A stretch of 64,000 nt of DNA from Numida meleagris. Its lineage: Eukaryota > Chordata > Aves > Galliformes > Numididae. The DNA is taken from contig NC_034410.1 in assembly GCF_002078875.1 (NCBI RefSeq), forward strand, positions 82,775,258 to 82,839,257, written 5' to 3'. The first letter of the stretch is position 1; each line of letters starts with the position of its first letter. The translations under genes and the position numbers were made by a program. Shown in pieces: positions 1-12,008 of the stretch. A model generated the notes under the pieces. That model ran no database searches. It was not told the origin of the DNA and saw only the letters and a list, made by a program, of their open reading frames with translations.

Positions 1-1583
1 CTGAACTACAGCACTCCTCTCACATGACATTGGGTATTCTCCGGATGAACCCATGAGATGAAGAATTTTCCTTTGGCAAACTATGTCACTACTTGATTAG
101 CTTTGCCTATAAAAAAAACTATACTTATTTCCAGTTAAGAATCCTTCTAGAAGAACCTGGCAAATGTCCAGGGTGTGGGGCAGGATTTTCCATTTCACCC
201 TCATTTGTCTCCTTTACAATATAACTTTTTGCCCCCCATCATACAAAACAAATGATGGCTCCTCGCAGCTGATAAGGAATACATTTGGGCAAAAGTCTAA
301 GATATTTAACTTTGAGGTGTTAATTCAGTAACTTCAAAACAATGCCTTATGACATAGGTCACTGCCTCATGACTCTTCAAACAGCCCTTGATGAGGGAAA
401 ACCCAGTGGATCATGGCAGGCACAACATGATAAGTGCCCTTGGTAGAGAGACCAGAATAGGATCATTACAGCTTCCATGACATATTGATTTCAATTACCT
501 AGAATGTAGAAAAGATAGTCCAATTTTAACTTCCTTAATGCTTGTTGAAATAACATTAATAATAAAAGGCTGCCTGTGCAATCAAAGTAAAATAATTTGA
601 GTTCTCCATTGAACTGATGGAAAACTCTCCAAACACGTTTTTTTAACGTCTGTATAGTCACTGGGGGGACAGTCCCACCTCACTGGAAGCCAGTGGCAAT
701 GCTTCATTGACTCCACTGGGCTCAGCTCAGGACTAATCCCAGAGGGCCTGCTGCAAACCAAAAGTGCAGACTTCTGTAGCTCTATCCAGACTCACCACAA
801 GGCATACCACAGAACAGGGTCAAGTGGATTTTGCCTCACATGGATACCAGGAGCCCCTGACCTGGCAGTCTCTGGTAGAAGCAGTGAGACTGCTGTTTTG
901 CCACCTCTGCAAAAGTCCATTGATCAAACACCCACTAATATCAATTGCCAGGGGAGTTAACACAAACACTTCATGTAGAGAAACAACTTCTTGTTTTTTC
1001 TTTTATCACTTAAAGTGTTGTTATTTTTTTTTACAGCTCCGGGCCGCCTAGATGACTAACCCTTCACAACCAAATTAAAACTACATCATGACATTGTTGC
1101 AGCAGCTTCTGAAATTTTAAAAGGTGAGGAAGGAAATTCTAAATCGAAAAACCAAACCCGCATCCCACGAGGTGATGGTGTGAGGTGATTAAAAGCAAGA
1201 CAGTTACAGATGAATGTTGATTTGAATTGAAGGTGAAAAGCAGCAGCTTCTGCATATGAAGTGACAAGGGGCTCTCTGTCATACGTATGTAAAAATATGC
1301 ATGTATATGCTATACCTTGTTCATGCTGACGTGCAGGGCTGGCCATGGTCCAACTACCTTCACACTCTCCGTTTCTATTTTCTTCAGATGAGAGGTTTCA
1401 TCATAAAGAAGGGGAAGTCCTGAGCTCAATTCTAAAGAGATTCCCAAGAGAGAGAAAGAAAGAAAACACAGTCTGAAGGGAGGCTACAGAGGAACAGCAG
1501 AGCAAGTCACTGAACTATGTTTGAAGAGATGGAGGTCAGCACACCGTCTTCCCTGTAAGACCATCTAAAATCTTTCGTAAATA
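1..1583. other. No gene recognised
   Basis: AT-moderate sequence with scattered short frames, none with protein-like composition or splice sites that extend EPB41L4B. It is probably intron of the long isoform or sequence 3' of the gene. A small GAAA run is present near 1450-1465. Confidence 0.5.
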
Positions 1584-1770
1584 TCATAGAATCACAGAAT
1601 TGTAGGGGTTGGAAGGGACCTCTGGAGATCACCCCGTCCAACCCCCTGCTAAAGGAGGTTCCCTACAGCAGGCAGGTTGCACAGGAAAATGTCCAGGTGG
1701 GTCTTGAATATCTCCAGAGAAGAAGACTCTACAACATCTCTGGTAGCTTGCTCCAGTGCCTGTTGGGTCA
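1584..1770 (-). mobile_element. CR1 LINE 3' fragment
   Basis: On the plus strand it begins TCATAGAATCACAGAAT and continues with GGTTGGAAGGGACCTCTGG, the reverse complement of the avian CR1 3' end. It has lost its 5' part, as most CR1 copies have. It runs into a T/C-rich tract that leads to the poly-C at 1819. Confidence 0.9.
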
Positions 1771-1817
1771 TTTTTTCTTTTTCTCTTTAACAAACAACCC
1801 CTTCTCCTCTCCCCTTC

Positions 1818-1818
<1 letters not shown>

Positions 1819-1862
<44 letters not shown>
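1819..1862. repeat. Poly-C run of 44
   Basis: Forty-four uninterrupted C on the plus strand, preceded by CCCCTTCTCCCTTCT-like pyrimidine sequence. The minus strand is G44, able in principle to form quadruplexes. Length in the assembly is unreliable for such a run. Apparent proline and glycine frames across it are artefacts. Confidence 0.95.
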
Positions 1863-4800
1863 AGCTCATTCTCTCCCACACCTACGCTTTGGCAGGGCTT
1901 TTGCCAGCTTAGGGCTAGGTTCTTCTTCAGCCACCCCCCTATATTCAACGGGGTTGAGACCACTGATGTCAACCTCACTGACACCAGAGAACTTATTTAT
2001 GTGGCCAAGGCGCCTCTCTCAGAACATGTGATGTGTACAGAGATCAGAGTACAGCTTTTGGCTCCTCTCAGATATCCTTATTTATATGCCAGTCTCTTTA
2101 AGATTGCTGTCAGGAATTTGCTGTGCTTTGTCAACAGAGATTTTGAGCAAAGACAAAAGACAAGATTTTGAGCACTGACAGGGAAAGACAAGGTAAAATA
2201 TTTTTGTGACACTTTTTGAAAGGACTCCACCAACCTCTCAGGGATGGTGTGGCATACATGTATTTGCAAGTATTCTGAGAAAAATGAGAGCTTCATTACA
2301 CGATGATTTAACGAATCCTCGCTTCCTCCTGCATTTTTTTTTGCCATAGATTCTAGGTAATAATAGTTGGGAACAATTCAGTAGTCTCTGGAGTCTGATT
2401 CAAAGCCCAGTGAAATCAATAAAAACTTTGCACTGCCTGCAGTTCCTTCTGGATCAGTTTCTTAAGCTGTCCTAAGAATATTAAATATTGCTCGCTCAAG
2501 ATCTAATTCTACAGCTGTTTAAATATACATTAAGGGCTTTGCTGACTAGAGACAAACTCCTAATGCCAGCTTAGAGGGATATAAGCAAAAAGCCGTCTTG
2601 GCACTGGTGAAACATAGTCGGGGGTAACAATGGCCTAGAAGGGGGTACGACATCAGCATTGACCTCCTGTTGGTGGTCTCTCATCAAAAGCTGACGATGG
2701 CAGAGTTCAGCATTTCTGGTATTACGGTTGGTTCCATGCATATAAAACTTCCATGCAGATATAAAACTGTGAAACTGCCTGATTGTACCAGTGAAAGAGT
2801 TACCCCAGCCATCAGATAGGACTACATGATGATTCTTTTTAAAGAAACATGGGCATTCTATTACCTGTCAAGAAAGAACACAGAGGGGAAAAATGCATTA
2901 TTTGAAGTATTCACTTTTGCTGTGATTTAAAACTGACTTGTTAGATGGGGGTTTTTTTGCCTTTTTTTTTTTTTTTTTTTTTTTTTTAACAGGGATAGCT
3001 TCAGAAACCAAGCAAGCTATTTTAGCCGTTTTACTCAACCTTGCAAACAGATAAAATATATATATATATATCAATAAAAGGCAAAAAATTGGCATACATT
3101 TACTGAGTCAGCATTAGGTCTTGGCAAGCCAGGCTTTAATTTCAAGAAAGGATCTGGCAGGATTGTATTTTTACAAAGCAGCTTTCCAGCCTGAAATTCA
3201 GTCTGTATTACACCATTCTCTGCTCATGGTTACACAAGGACTTTTGCATCGAGCAGGTCAGGAATAAAGGATGTCTTTTTTTTTATTTATTTTTTTTTTC
3301 TAAGTGATAACCTGCAAGCTCAGCCTAGAGCCTGAGAGGCAAGCTGAGCCCCTTCTTCCCACTTGTCATTTTCTGCCATAAAAATTCTGTGGGCTAACAT
3401 GATGTGCTTGTTGGCAGCTGTTTTCTGTGACAGCCCCAGCTGCTGCCGGTGGGTTTGCTCACGTGCATGTGGTAATCCATGTACAACGCTGCCGTCCCAG
3501 TTAGGCTCAGTGAGCAGTGCCGGCACTGCAAGCCTAGCTGCTGCTGAGCACAGTGGTCCCTGGTACAGTGACTGAGAGAATAGATGGGGAAAGATCTGCT
3601 GCATGAGAAGACAGAATCTGTGTATTCCAGCTTTCAGGTGAAGGGCAGCACTGCAAATACCATAATTAGGCTGAATGCAGGAAAACATCTTCTGCTGAAA
3701 TGCCTTTGCAAACACACGCCAGATTTATTTCATCCAATTTCACTTCTTCCAGTAATCAAAGTAGACAAATGACTTGGAATGTGAAAAATCAGGCAGATCC
3801 GGCCTGGGTTTGATTTCTGTAACAAAGTCCCAGGCTGTGTACTTGCTGTGAAACATGCAGCAGTATTTTAAAGGGAACCTTGGCTGGGCATACTGGCATT
3901 TGCACCTCTCCTTCCCGTGCCCTGTGAGTTGGCACTGAAATTTTGTAATTTTTCACAGCACATCTAGGAGGAGAAAATCCAGGCATCTTTTCCCTCTCTG
4001 TCACGTGCTAGGTACTGACAGGTGGGTCACTTCAAGTTCCACTTTGCATACATTTAAAATCACCTCTAATCTCATAGATGAGTCTGTCCTGTAGGAACTG
4101 GAACAAGTAACAAAATGCTCAAGGTCCCCTGGAAAACCATCAGGTAGCCAAGCTGACATGCACAGCCTCACCACTGTCAGCCTCACAGGGAGGTTTCCAT
4201 TTGGCTAGCATATTCCTCATGTGGATCTTCTGGCCTTCCAAGCTTGTCCACTTGAGGTATTTTGGACACAAGCACCCTCTTCCTGAGAGTGTCCTTAGGC
4301 TAGTGACCACATACCTCCTAGAAACACTTTCCCAGTAGGGAAATGCAGCCTTCAGACAGACACAGGCTCCCATGTCCCCACAGTCCTTATCTGGACCCCT
4401 GACAGCATCTCCTCTCTCAGCTTGGGCATTTCTGGTCCCACACTGCCATACGTGCGGTCCCAGAGAGGCAGCTGATAGCCAAGCTGCTGGAGGCTGACCT
4501 CCAAACGGAGTTGCCACCCCAGCGTACAAAGGAGTAGCTTTGATCCAGGGTTTCCTGGGAGGTGGTCCCATCTACACCATCACCACTCCAAAAGCACAAG
4601 CAGCAGCCTGAGCATGCCAGCTCTCACAGAAGGCTGCCTTTTGGGGGAAATTCACTTTGTGAGTGCCAGAGTCCACAGGTACAGGGCTCTGGGGGACTGT
4701 GACATGGTCTGCTTTGAGGTGGGCAGTTGGCATTCAGGACAGCCAGTTTACAAACTGGTACAACAGCCCCTCTGCTGGAGGCACTCACGTTCCTTTGTGT

Positions 4801-4934
4801 TTCCTTGGGAAGATCAAAATTTGAGCTGCTTTGGGAGTACGGCAGCTGCTGGGCAGAGCATGCAGGGCCTGGCCTCTGTACCAGAGTAGCATCCTGGCTG
4901 CAGGAAACATAATTACTATAATTACTATTATTAC
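1863..4934. other. No gene recognised; contains T26 and AT repeats
   Basis: Holds a T26 run at 2962-2987, a short (AT)n at about 3055-3070 and a T-rich patch near 3274-3300. Sequence from 3400 to 4900 is more GC-rich and has several overlapping frames on both strands, none recognisable and none with a convincing exon border except the candidate at 4935-5147. Confidence 0.5.
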
Positions 4935-5147
4935 CTTTCCCAGCAGAGCAGGGCTGTAGGGACCGGAGTCTGGCCCCACTGCAGTGGTACTGGGGCAGGG
5001 GCTGATAGCCTGGGGGAGGTGTGGGGGCCTGGGCTGTGGAAGAGCCCTGAGGGACAGGGACAGTCAGGTCTGCAGAGTCCTCAGGGCCCAGGTCCTCAGC
5101 AGCACTGCTGCTGGCACTGGCTGCATTTCCACTGGCATGCTTCACCT
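4935..5147 (-). CDS. Candidate long-isoform exon, Ser/Ala/Pro-rich
   Basis: 213 bases between an acceptor AAATTAG and a donor GTAATA. It starts in the phase left by the exon at 7016-7197 and stays open. The frame reads KVKHASGNAASASSSAAED, then LGPEDSADLTVPVPQGSST, then AQAPTPPPGYQPLPQYHC. GC content is well above the surroundings. The frame also continues past the donor to a stop at 4624, so it could instead be a terminal exon, or chance. I do not recognise this block in the human protein from memory. Using the AG two bases downstream would hit a stop after about 20 codons. Confidence 0.35.
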
Positions 5148-7015
5148 CTAATTTGGAAAATAAAAATAGAGGCTGGCACAGAGCCATGGGAAGGCGTCTG
5201 GATCCTGTGGCACCAGGCTGACAGGCTGCATGCAGCCTTTGGCCCCACTCTATCAAACAGGCGGCATCCCCTTCCCATTGGCAGCCCCACCCTGGCAGTG
5301 CCACAGCAGCATTTCCCCTCTGCAGATCCTCTAATGTGGAGCATTCAGTGCATAAGTGTAGAGGAGTACAGCAGATCTACTGCAGATTGCTGCTAAGGGA
5401 GTAGATTCATCTAAAGCCCCAGCAAGCAATTCATATTGCTGCTTCAAACACCTGCAATGCCTTCCTTGCATTTTGTTTCTTGTGCTTTTCTCCTAAAACA
5501 AGTCACCTCCCTCTCCTTGGGAAAGAAAACTAAAGGAAAGGTTTCCAGGTTTCTGACACAAAGTTCAAATAAAGCGTCTGCACTGCCAGGTGCCTGTCCA
5601 TAGCTGCTGAGGGAGGACAACCAGGAGCCAAGAGCACCCAGCACTGTCCATACTGAGATCCTGGCTACGGGCTGAAAGTTTCCCTAACAGATGTCTATCT
5701 CAGAGTGAGGTACAACTACAAAGCCAAAATATGGATTAAGGAAAGACTCAGCATCCCCCTGAAGTAAGGAACATAATAGGTCATGCCTTGTTTTGTCCAA
5801 CTTCTGAAATTCTTATACAGTTGCAGCATCTCACACACTGCAGAGTGCAGAGATTATAAATCTGGAGAGCAAGAAATGGGATTGCTCAATGGCAGGGATG
5901 TTTTTCTTCCAGTTTTTTTGTAAACCTCCAAACATCTGGCCAAGTTATGCACCTTTTACAAGCCTGTACAGGTATAGCAGCAGAGACGTATGCCTGAACT
6001 CCCCAAGGCTATATCAGAAACAATTAAGTTTCTCTCCTCTTTGCTTTCTACATGCCCAGAATTTCCCCACAGAGGAAGCAAGAGTACTCCAGTGGTTGTG
6101 GATGGGGCTGAGTGGTAATGGTCCACATTACTGCGAAGGTGGTGCCTACTACCGGGACCAAAGCCAGTACAGCGAAGTGAGCCCTTCCTAAGCACCACAA
6201 AGACATCACTTGTCTCAAGAAGGAAGGGCACCAGTGCTGTAGCAGACAGTAAACCCCTAGGCATGAAGAGCGCTTCTGATAGATGTCTCTCTATGTCATT
6301 TTGCCAATGTAAAACAGTTCTTTTTTTAAACAGCTTCTCAGGTATTTCTGAGCTTTTGTTCTTTCTCCCTGACCTTTGGGAGAGCCTGTGAATGGGAATC
6401 CATCTTTGCTGCTCTTACTAGAGATCTATGGCATTTGCAGTTTTCTTAAAGAGCTAAGAGAGCCTGTTGCACTGGACTGGAGTCAGGCTCAGCGCAATAT
6501 TTTTTTCAGCTATTCCTCCACCACAGCTGTGGACCCTAGTACCAAAACAGAGAGCACAACAGTGTTTGCCCAGCACTCCAACGTTTCTGCTGCTTGTGCC
6601 CAGACATGAAAGCAAGAGCCAGATCCAAACAATGAGGGCTGAAGTCCAGCAGGGCAGATCAGCCAAAGACAATGGCAGATGAGGATAGGCTTGTTATATT
6701 ATACAGATAAATCGTAACAATGAAGAAAATAGCCTGTGCCAAGTAGCTAGAGACTCAGTATCTGTGACTAATTGGATATTTGTTCAGCTGCAGAACACCG
6801 ATCTAGCACCAAATCCCACAGTCCCATAGCAAAGCCAAGAAACTACACATCTCGTCTCATTTGCACATAGTACCGAACTAGAAAACAATAACAGGAAGTA
6901 TATTCTTCACAGAGGAAAAATGAAACATGATGTTTTCCTTTCCTTCGCCTCCTTGCCAGAGACAAACCTAAAAGCAGCACAGCTATTGACACGACGCTGA
7001 CAGCAGTAGACTTAC
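5148..7015. other. Intronic sequence between long-isoform exon and candidate exon
   Basis: Nothing further recognised. Frames on both strands are short and have ordinary intronic composition. Confidence 0.45.
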
Positions 7016-7197
7016 TATTTGGGTTTGGAACTCCAGAAACAATGTCTTTGCTGTCGGGAGCAAGGGCCCCGTAGTTAGCGTGGTGGTGGTGATGGCGGTG
7101 GTGGTGGTGGTGCCTCGCAGGCATTTTGGCAGCATATGGTGCTCCGCCGTTCTCCTCAATGTTGAACTGATGCAGGTCGCTGTTGTTCAAGGGATAG
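7016..7197 (-). CDS. EPB41L4B: EPB41L4B long-isoform exon encoding a histidine cluster
   Basis: 182 bases. It joins in frame to the exon at 22788-22855, completing Ser369 (AG+C), then reads YPLNNSDLHQFNIEENGGAP and YAAKMPARHH. The histidine block is five His, Arg, five His (minus-strand CAC/CAT codons, (TGG)n on the plus strand). It ends with NYGALAPDSKDIVSGVPNPN and one base. The human long isoform has SYPL followed by IEENGGTPF and a His-rich run, so this is the matching exon. The acceptor is TTTGTAG and the donor is GTAAGT at 7010-7015. Splicing to it skips the short terminal exon across a 15.6-kb intron. Confidence 0.85.
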
Positions 7198-10100
7198 CTA
7201 CAAAATAAATTGGGTTCAAGTCAGAGCAAGAAACAGAAGGATAAATTGTACTTTCGGAGAGAAGAGAGTGCAAACTTCCTGGGGAAAAAAATGTTCTTCT
7301 TTTTTTGCAAACAGAATTTTTAATGACTTTTATACTTCTCTGTTAACAGGAGTGTCACGGGGTGTGGAAAAAGGACTCCTCTGCTTGTTTGGCATGACTT
7401 TAATGTCAGAATTCTTTTTGATTTTGCACACTGCACAAGCTCCGCTAGCGCCTTACACCGAGTTAAATTCTAACTGAACTATGGAATATGACTCTCAAAA
7501 ACATCAAAATTTGTTCTGCAGGAATTTGCAGTTTCACCTCCAATAAGAAAAAGGCCAGGCAACAAACAATAATTCCTTTAAAGTGAAACTTTCAGAAGTG
7601 GAAAGCAAAGAACACTCCTAGAATGACTATATTCCTGAGACAGTTTAGGGCTACAAAATAATGGTGCAAAGGCTCCATGAAAAAATATAGGACTTAGGAA
7701 AAAATGGAGAAAAATCCCATTGGAAAGAAAAGGTTTTACAGGTAACAACACACAGAACAGCACTTGGTCAAAAAGGGATCCCATCTCTGCTGGTAAATAC
7801 CTTTTGTTGTTGTTGCCTAAGTTTACTTAGAAGACTAAGTTGTCAGTTTACAATATATGGAGAAATGGAGACACTGACATTTTAACCGATCATCTCTAAC
7901 TCAGATGGGCCACGTGACACTACTACTTTTCTTCAGCAGTTTCAATGGATGCCGCTTCAGTTTATTGTCTGAAACAATGAGGAATGCCTAGAAATATGCC
8001 AGCAACCAAAAAAAATTGACATAATTTTACACAGACACTGCAAATGACTTGGATGTACTCCCCTCAATGGAGTGTTTAAAATGTTTATAATGTTTTAACT
8101 CATCCTGCAGTATCACATTAGATGGCAGTTGCAGTAAATCAATTCATTCATTCCCCCCCCCCCCCCCCCCAAAAAAAAACAAAAAAAAAAAAAACAGAAG
8201 AACCCCCCGTCCATTTGGAAAATGCCAACAAAATTTTCTCTCCACCCACGAGTGTTCAGTTTGCTTCTGTTACCAACAGTAGCTGAAAATCAGACAACAT
8301 GGAATAAAGACAAACAGTATAATCAAAGGTGCAAAGAATGAATTATACCTAGCTACTTGCTACATATGTTCTCTGCAGATTACTTACTGATTAAAAGCAA
8401 AATTAACAAGTCATCTGGACATACACACATCTGCATCATTTCCAAGGATATGCTGAAGCGTGCAACTCAGTGCATCATTAGTAATGACTGCCTTCTTAGC
8501 AACAACTGACAGCATGAGGTTTCTGACTGGGTAGCAATTGAATAATGCTTTCATGCAGGTTACTTTTTTGAAAGCAGGAGGCGGGGAGGGGAAGGTTTTG
8601 TGTATTCGCCTTGGCAGGTTCCCAGCATGTAGCAAGGACTGCCAATAAAGGCACTTCTGATGCTCTATTTGCCTTAAGGAAACAACATAAATAGGGGTCA
8701 GATACACAGAGAAGAGCTTTGGTGAGCTCAGATAATCCAGGACAGTCTTTTGAAACTGTACTATATCTTCACTGTTATAATCAAATTAAGCAAGTGCCTA
8801 CTGGGAAAAAATGGTACAGGCTAATGAGATTGCACACTAATTGTTAACAGCTCGCCTGCACTCTCCCTTCAAGCTCTTTGGATTGCAGTTACATTTTTTT
8901 GACAGAGAGAAGAGCTGTTTTTGTTCACAGAGTGAAAATATTATCAGGTTGGGGCTGGAGTCTCAGCACATCTTGCTTTTTCCAGTCTATGATTCAACAT
9001 TTTTCAGGACACAAAGCCCCATGTATTTGGGAGTTGCTTTCATTTCACTGGCTGGCAGGTGTGTTTAGCAGAGTTTTCAGCCTTTTCAAAATGAATGAGA
9101 TCACACTGAATCCTAACATTGACTCCTCACATTGCTATGGGCACGAGGTAGCTCCCATGCTAAAGCGGGAATGACCTGGGCAACTGAGTGAACCAAACAG
9201 CTGTCATGATTCTGAATTTGCACCAAGTTCTCTAGATGTATTTCTTGACTGTCCAGACAGGAGAGCTCTCACCACATAAAATTCTTATTTCAAAGAAGTA
9301 AAGAGCCCAACAAAGCTGATGCTCAGGTGTGCGCTGAAATCCAAGCCCACACAGTGCACTCCGATGGGCAATCCCCTACTGAAAATGCTGGCCCAACTAA
9401 GAGGACACAGTCATCTGCACTCTTCTGGGGCTGGCAGCAACTGGCAGACACCGGTACAAGCTCATCTTGGCGCTCAGTTATCTCTTGCACTGCAGGGTTG
9501 GGTGAGGAAGACTTCACACCCATGCCCTACTTCCCACCTAGGAGTTCTGCACAAACACACTCTGGGCTGGTGAGCCATCGACAACAATGTTTGCAGCAGC
9601 TTCGTATCCAGTCTGCTAGAGAAGCTGGCAGTATCCAAAAAAAATATAACAAGTAGTCCACATCCCTTTTCTGTGTGCTCTATACTGTTTAATTTAGGAG
9701 CACATTAGGTATCATAGCGCAGTTGCTACAAAGATGATATCTAGTTGGCATCATCGTGGCATCATTTAAGAGTGATGTCACATCTATTTTCACTAATTTT
9801 AGTGTTCTCGCACTATCTTATTTCTAGCATCTTGATACTTTTTCCCCAAATGCATCTTTCTGCCATTAACATTCCTTTTTATGGCTTGTTTCTATCTGAC
9901 TTACCTGAATACATAATGTGCTCATGCATCCTTCTCCATCCACTGATGCAAGTAAATCAGTAATTTCACCGAATCAGCTTTCTGACTATCTCCTACTCTC
10001 TCCAGGTTTTCATTCTTGCTCCCCAGACATCAAATAATGCTCTCAAACTACGTGCAAACGGGGGCAGATACTGGTTTTCATCTTTTCTCCCATATTTGTC

Positions 10101-11320
10101 TTTTGGTCCTCCCAATACATACCGATGTTTCACGTCTGCTTTGCCTTTTAATAGGCAATAGGCTGTTGTGCAGGTTTCACGCTTTATTTACCTGTCGAGT
10201 TTTCTGATTAAGCTCCAGCTGCTCCCTACATAACCAACTCTTGCCCTTCAAGGAAAAAAGGCAGTGCACTACAGACAGTTCTCTACAGAAAGAAAACATT
10301 TCTCCCCTCCCCATCCTGCACACAGGCAAAGCACTTCTGAGGTTTCTGCAGCCCCGGGCTGAACCTTCAAAAAGACAGTCAACATTTACAGACACTTGGT
10401 AGTGCCGTGAGCCTCAGACTTCCCCAGTTGCTTTCTTCTGACCAGAAAGACAGCCTGTTGACAAACAGGGCAATCAGTATATATCTTCGCATTAGTTTTT
10501 CCACTTTTTGAATGTTTTTTTTTAACTACTAGCCCTCTATCCCAATTTTGTAGTCCTCAGAAGACATTTTCAGATGGCATTCTTAAACTTGATGTGCTCC
10601 AGCTATCTGCTGCATTACTGAACCATGCCTCTATTGTACAACTCACACAGACTTGTTAGGGGATCAGGAAAAAACAGGGAATAGGAAGGTATTCAGAAAG
10701 AATTCAGAAGACTGAATTCCTCACCTCTCCCCTCACAAATGGACCCCGCAGGCCCACATTACCCCAGCTGACTGCCTGAACTGAACCTTAAAAACCCTCC
10801 CTAGCAGACTTCATGACCTCCCTGTACAATCTATTTCAGTGTCAAGCCATGCCCGCACTTACTTTTTCCATTTAACCTAAGTTACCTTTACTGCAGTTTA
10901 AGCCTGTTATTTCTCCTCCCATCCATCACAGATAGAATGAACAAGTTTTTTCTTGCTATGGAAGACCATGTTTGTGGAAACAACTTTCACATCTTCCTCC
11001 AGAGTTTGAAGCACTCTGAGCTCCCAGTGGCCCCTCACTCATCACATTTTCTACAGCTCCGATCGTTCTTGCACCCCATTCTGCACACCCACCCCCTGCT
11101 CTGCCTCTGAGATGTTGTGCATTCCTGCTGAGGCCTTACAAATGCATTACATGCTCTCCATGTCCTATGGGACCATTTCCTGTGTATATACTGCAACATG
11201 ACATTAGCTTTCTCCTAAATAGCATGCAGCTCTTGACTCACATTCAACTTTTCATCCTCAGGAACACCACCCTTTCCTAAAGCAGCCAGGCATCCCTCCC
11301 TCCTGAGCTGGGAAGCAGGT
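7198..11320. other. Long-isoform intron, no gene recognised
   Basis: Part of the 15.6-kb intron between 22788-22855 and 7016-7197. A GC-richer patch at 9300-9660 has overlapping frames on both strands, with no family resemblance or splice logic. Confidence 0.5.
8153..8194. repeat. C18 followed by an A-rich run
   Basis: Eighteen C directly followed by nine A, one C and another A run. This is a compound homopolymer and likely variable in length. Confidence 0.9.
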
Positions 11321-11605
11321 TCATAGAATCATAGAATGGCTTGGGTTGAAAAGGACCTCAAAGATCATCAAGTCTCAACCCCCCTGCCAAGTGCAGGATT
11401 GCCAACCACTAGACCAGGCTGCCCAGAGCCATCTCCAGTCTGGCCTTGAATGCCTCCAGGGACAGGGCATCCACAACCTCCCTGGGCAACCTGTTTCAGT
11501 GCGTCACCACCCTCTGTGTGAAAAACTTCCTCCTAATATCTAACCTAAATCTCCCCTGTCTCAGCTTAAAACCATTCCCCCTTGTCCTATCGCTAAGTTA
11601 CTAGG
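11321..11605 (-). mobile_element. CR1 LINE 3' fragment, about 285 bases
   Basis: On the plus strand it begins TCATAGAATCATAGAATGG, followed by TTGAAAAGGACCTCAAAGAT and the typical block CTGCCCAGAGCCATCTCCAG. It ends near CCCCTTGTCCTATCGCTA. This is the reverse complement of CR1 with its 3' end at the low coordinate. Confidence 0.95.
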
Positions 11606-11943
11606 TTACTCGGAACTAAGAGCACTCATTCCTCCCAAGCTGCATCCTAAACTTTTACATGCGCTAAGGTCATAACCAACCCATGCTGGACTTTTCTCTC
11701 ATCCACAACAGGCTGGTGTAGCAGTACCTCTCATTTTGACTGCTGCGACAGATTAAAAAAAAAAAAAATTGCCTTTCCATACCATGCTCCCAGCTACCAC
11801 TCTCATTCTTCTGTAGAACACAACCACTCAGACCTGCAGACATTCCTCACCTCTACCCCAGAGCGTGCCTGCACCCCGTCCATATCCTCTTCTCTTCCTG
11901 TAGGCATCTCCTGCCTGCATGAAGCTACACTTGGGGAGCAACT

Positions 11944-12008
11944 CACAGAAACAGAATCATTTGAGTTGGAAAGGACCCTTAAAGGCCATCTAATGCAACT
12001 CCCTACAA
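11944..12008 (-). mobile_element. Short CR1 3'-end fragment
   Basis: CACAGAAACAGAATCATTTG, then AGTTGGAAAGGACCCTTAAA and GGCCATCTAATGCAACTCCC. Only the last 60-odd bases of a CR1 copy remain. It is more diverged than its neighbours. Confidence 0.8.

Noticed and set aside
1697..2031. Frames with long proline or glycine runs
   Set aside because: They are produced by the C44 homopolymer and its flanking CR1; a homopolymer gives Pro in any plus frame.
4624..5304. 226-codon minus-strand frame as a whole gene
   Set aside because: Its ends have no supporting start context. Only the inner 4935-5147 part has exon-like borders in the right phase.
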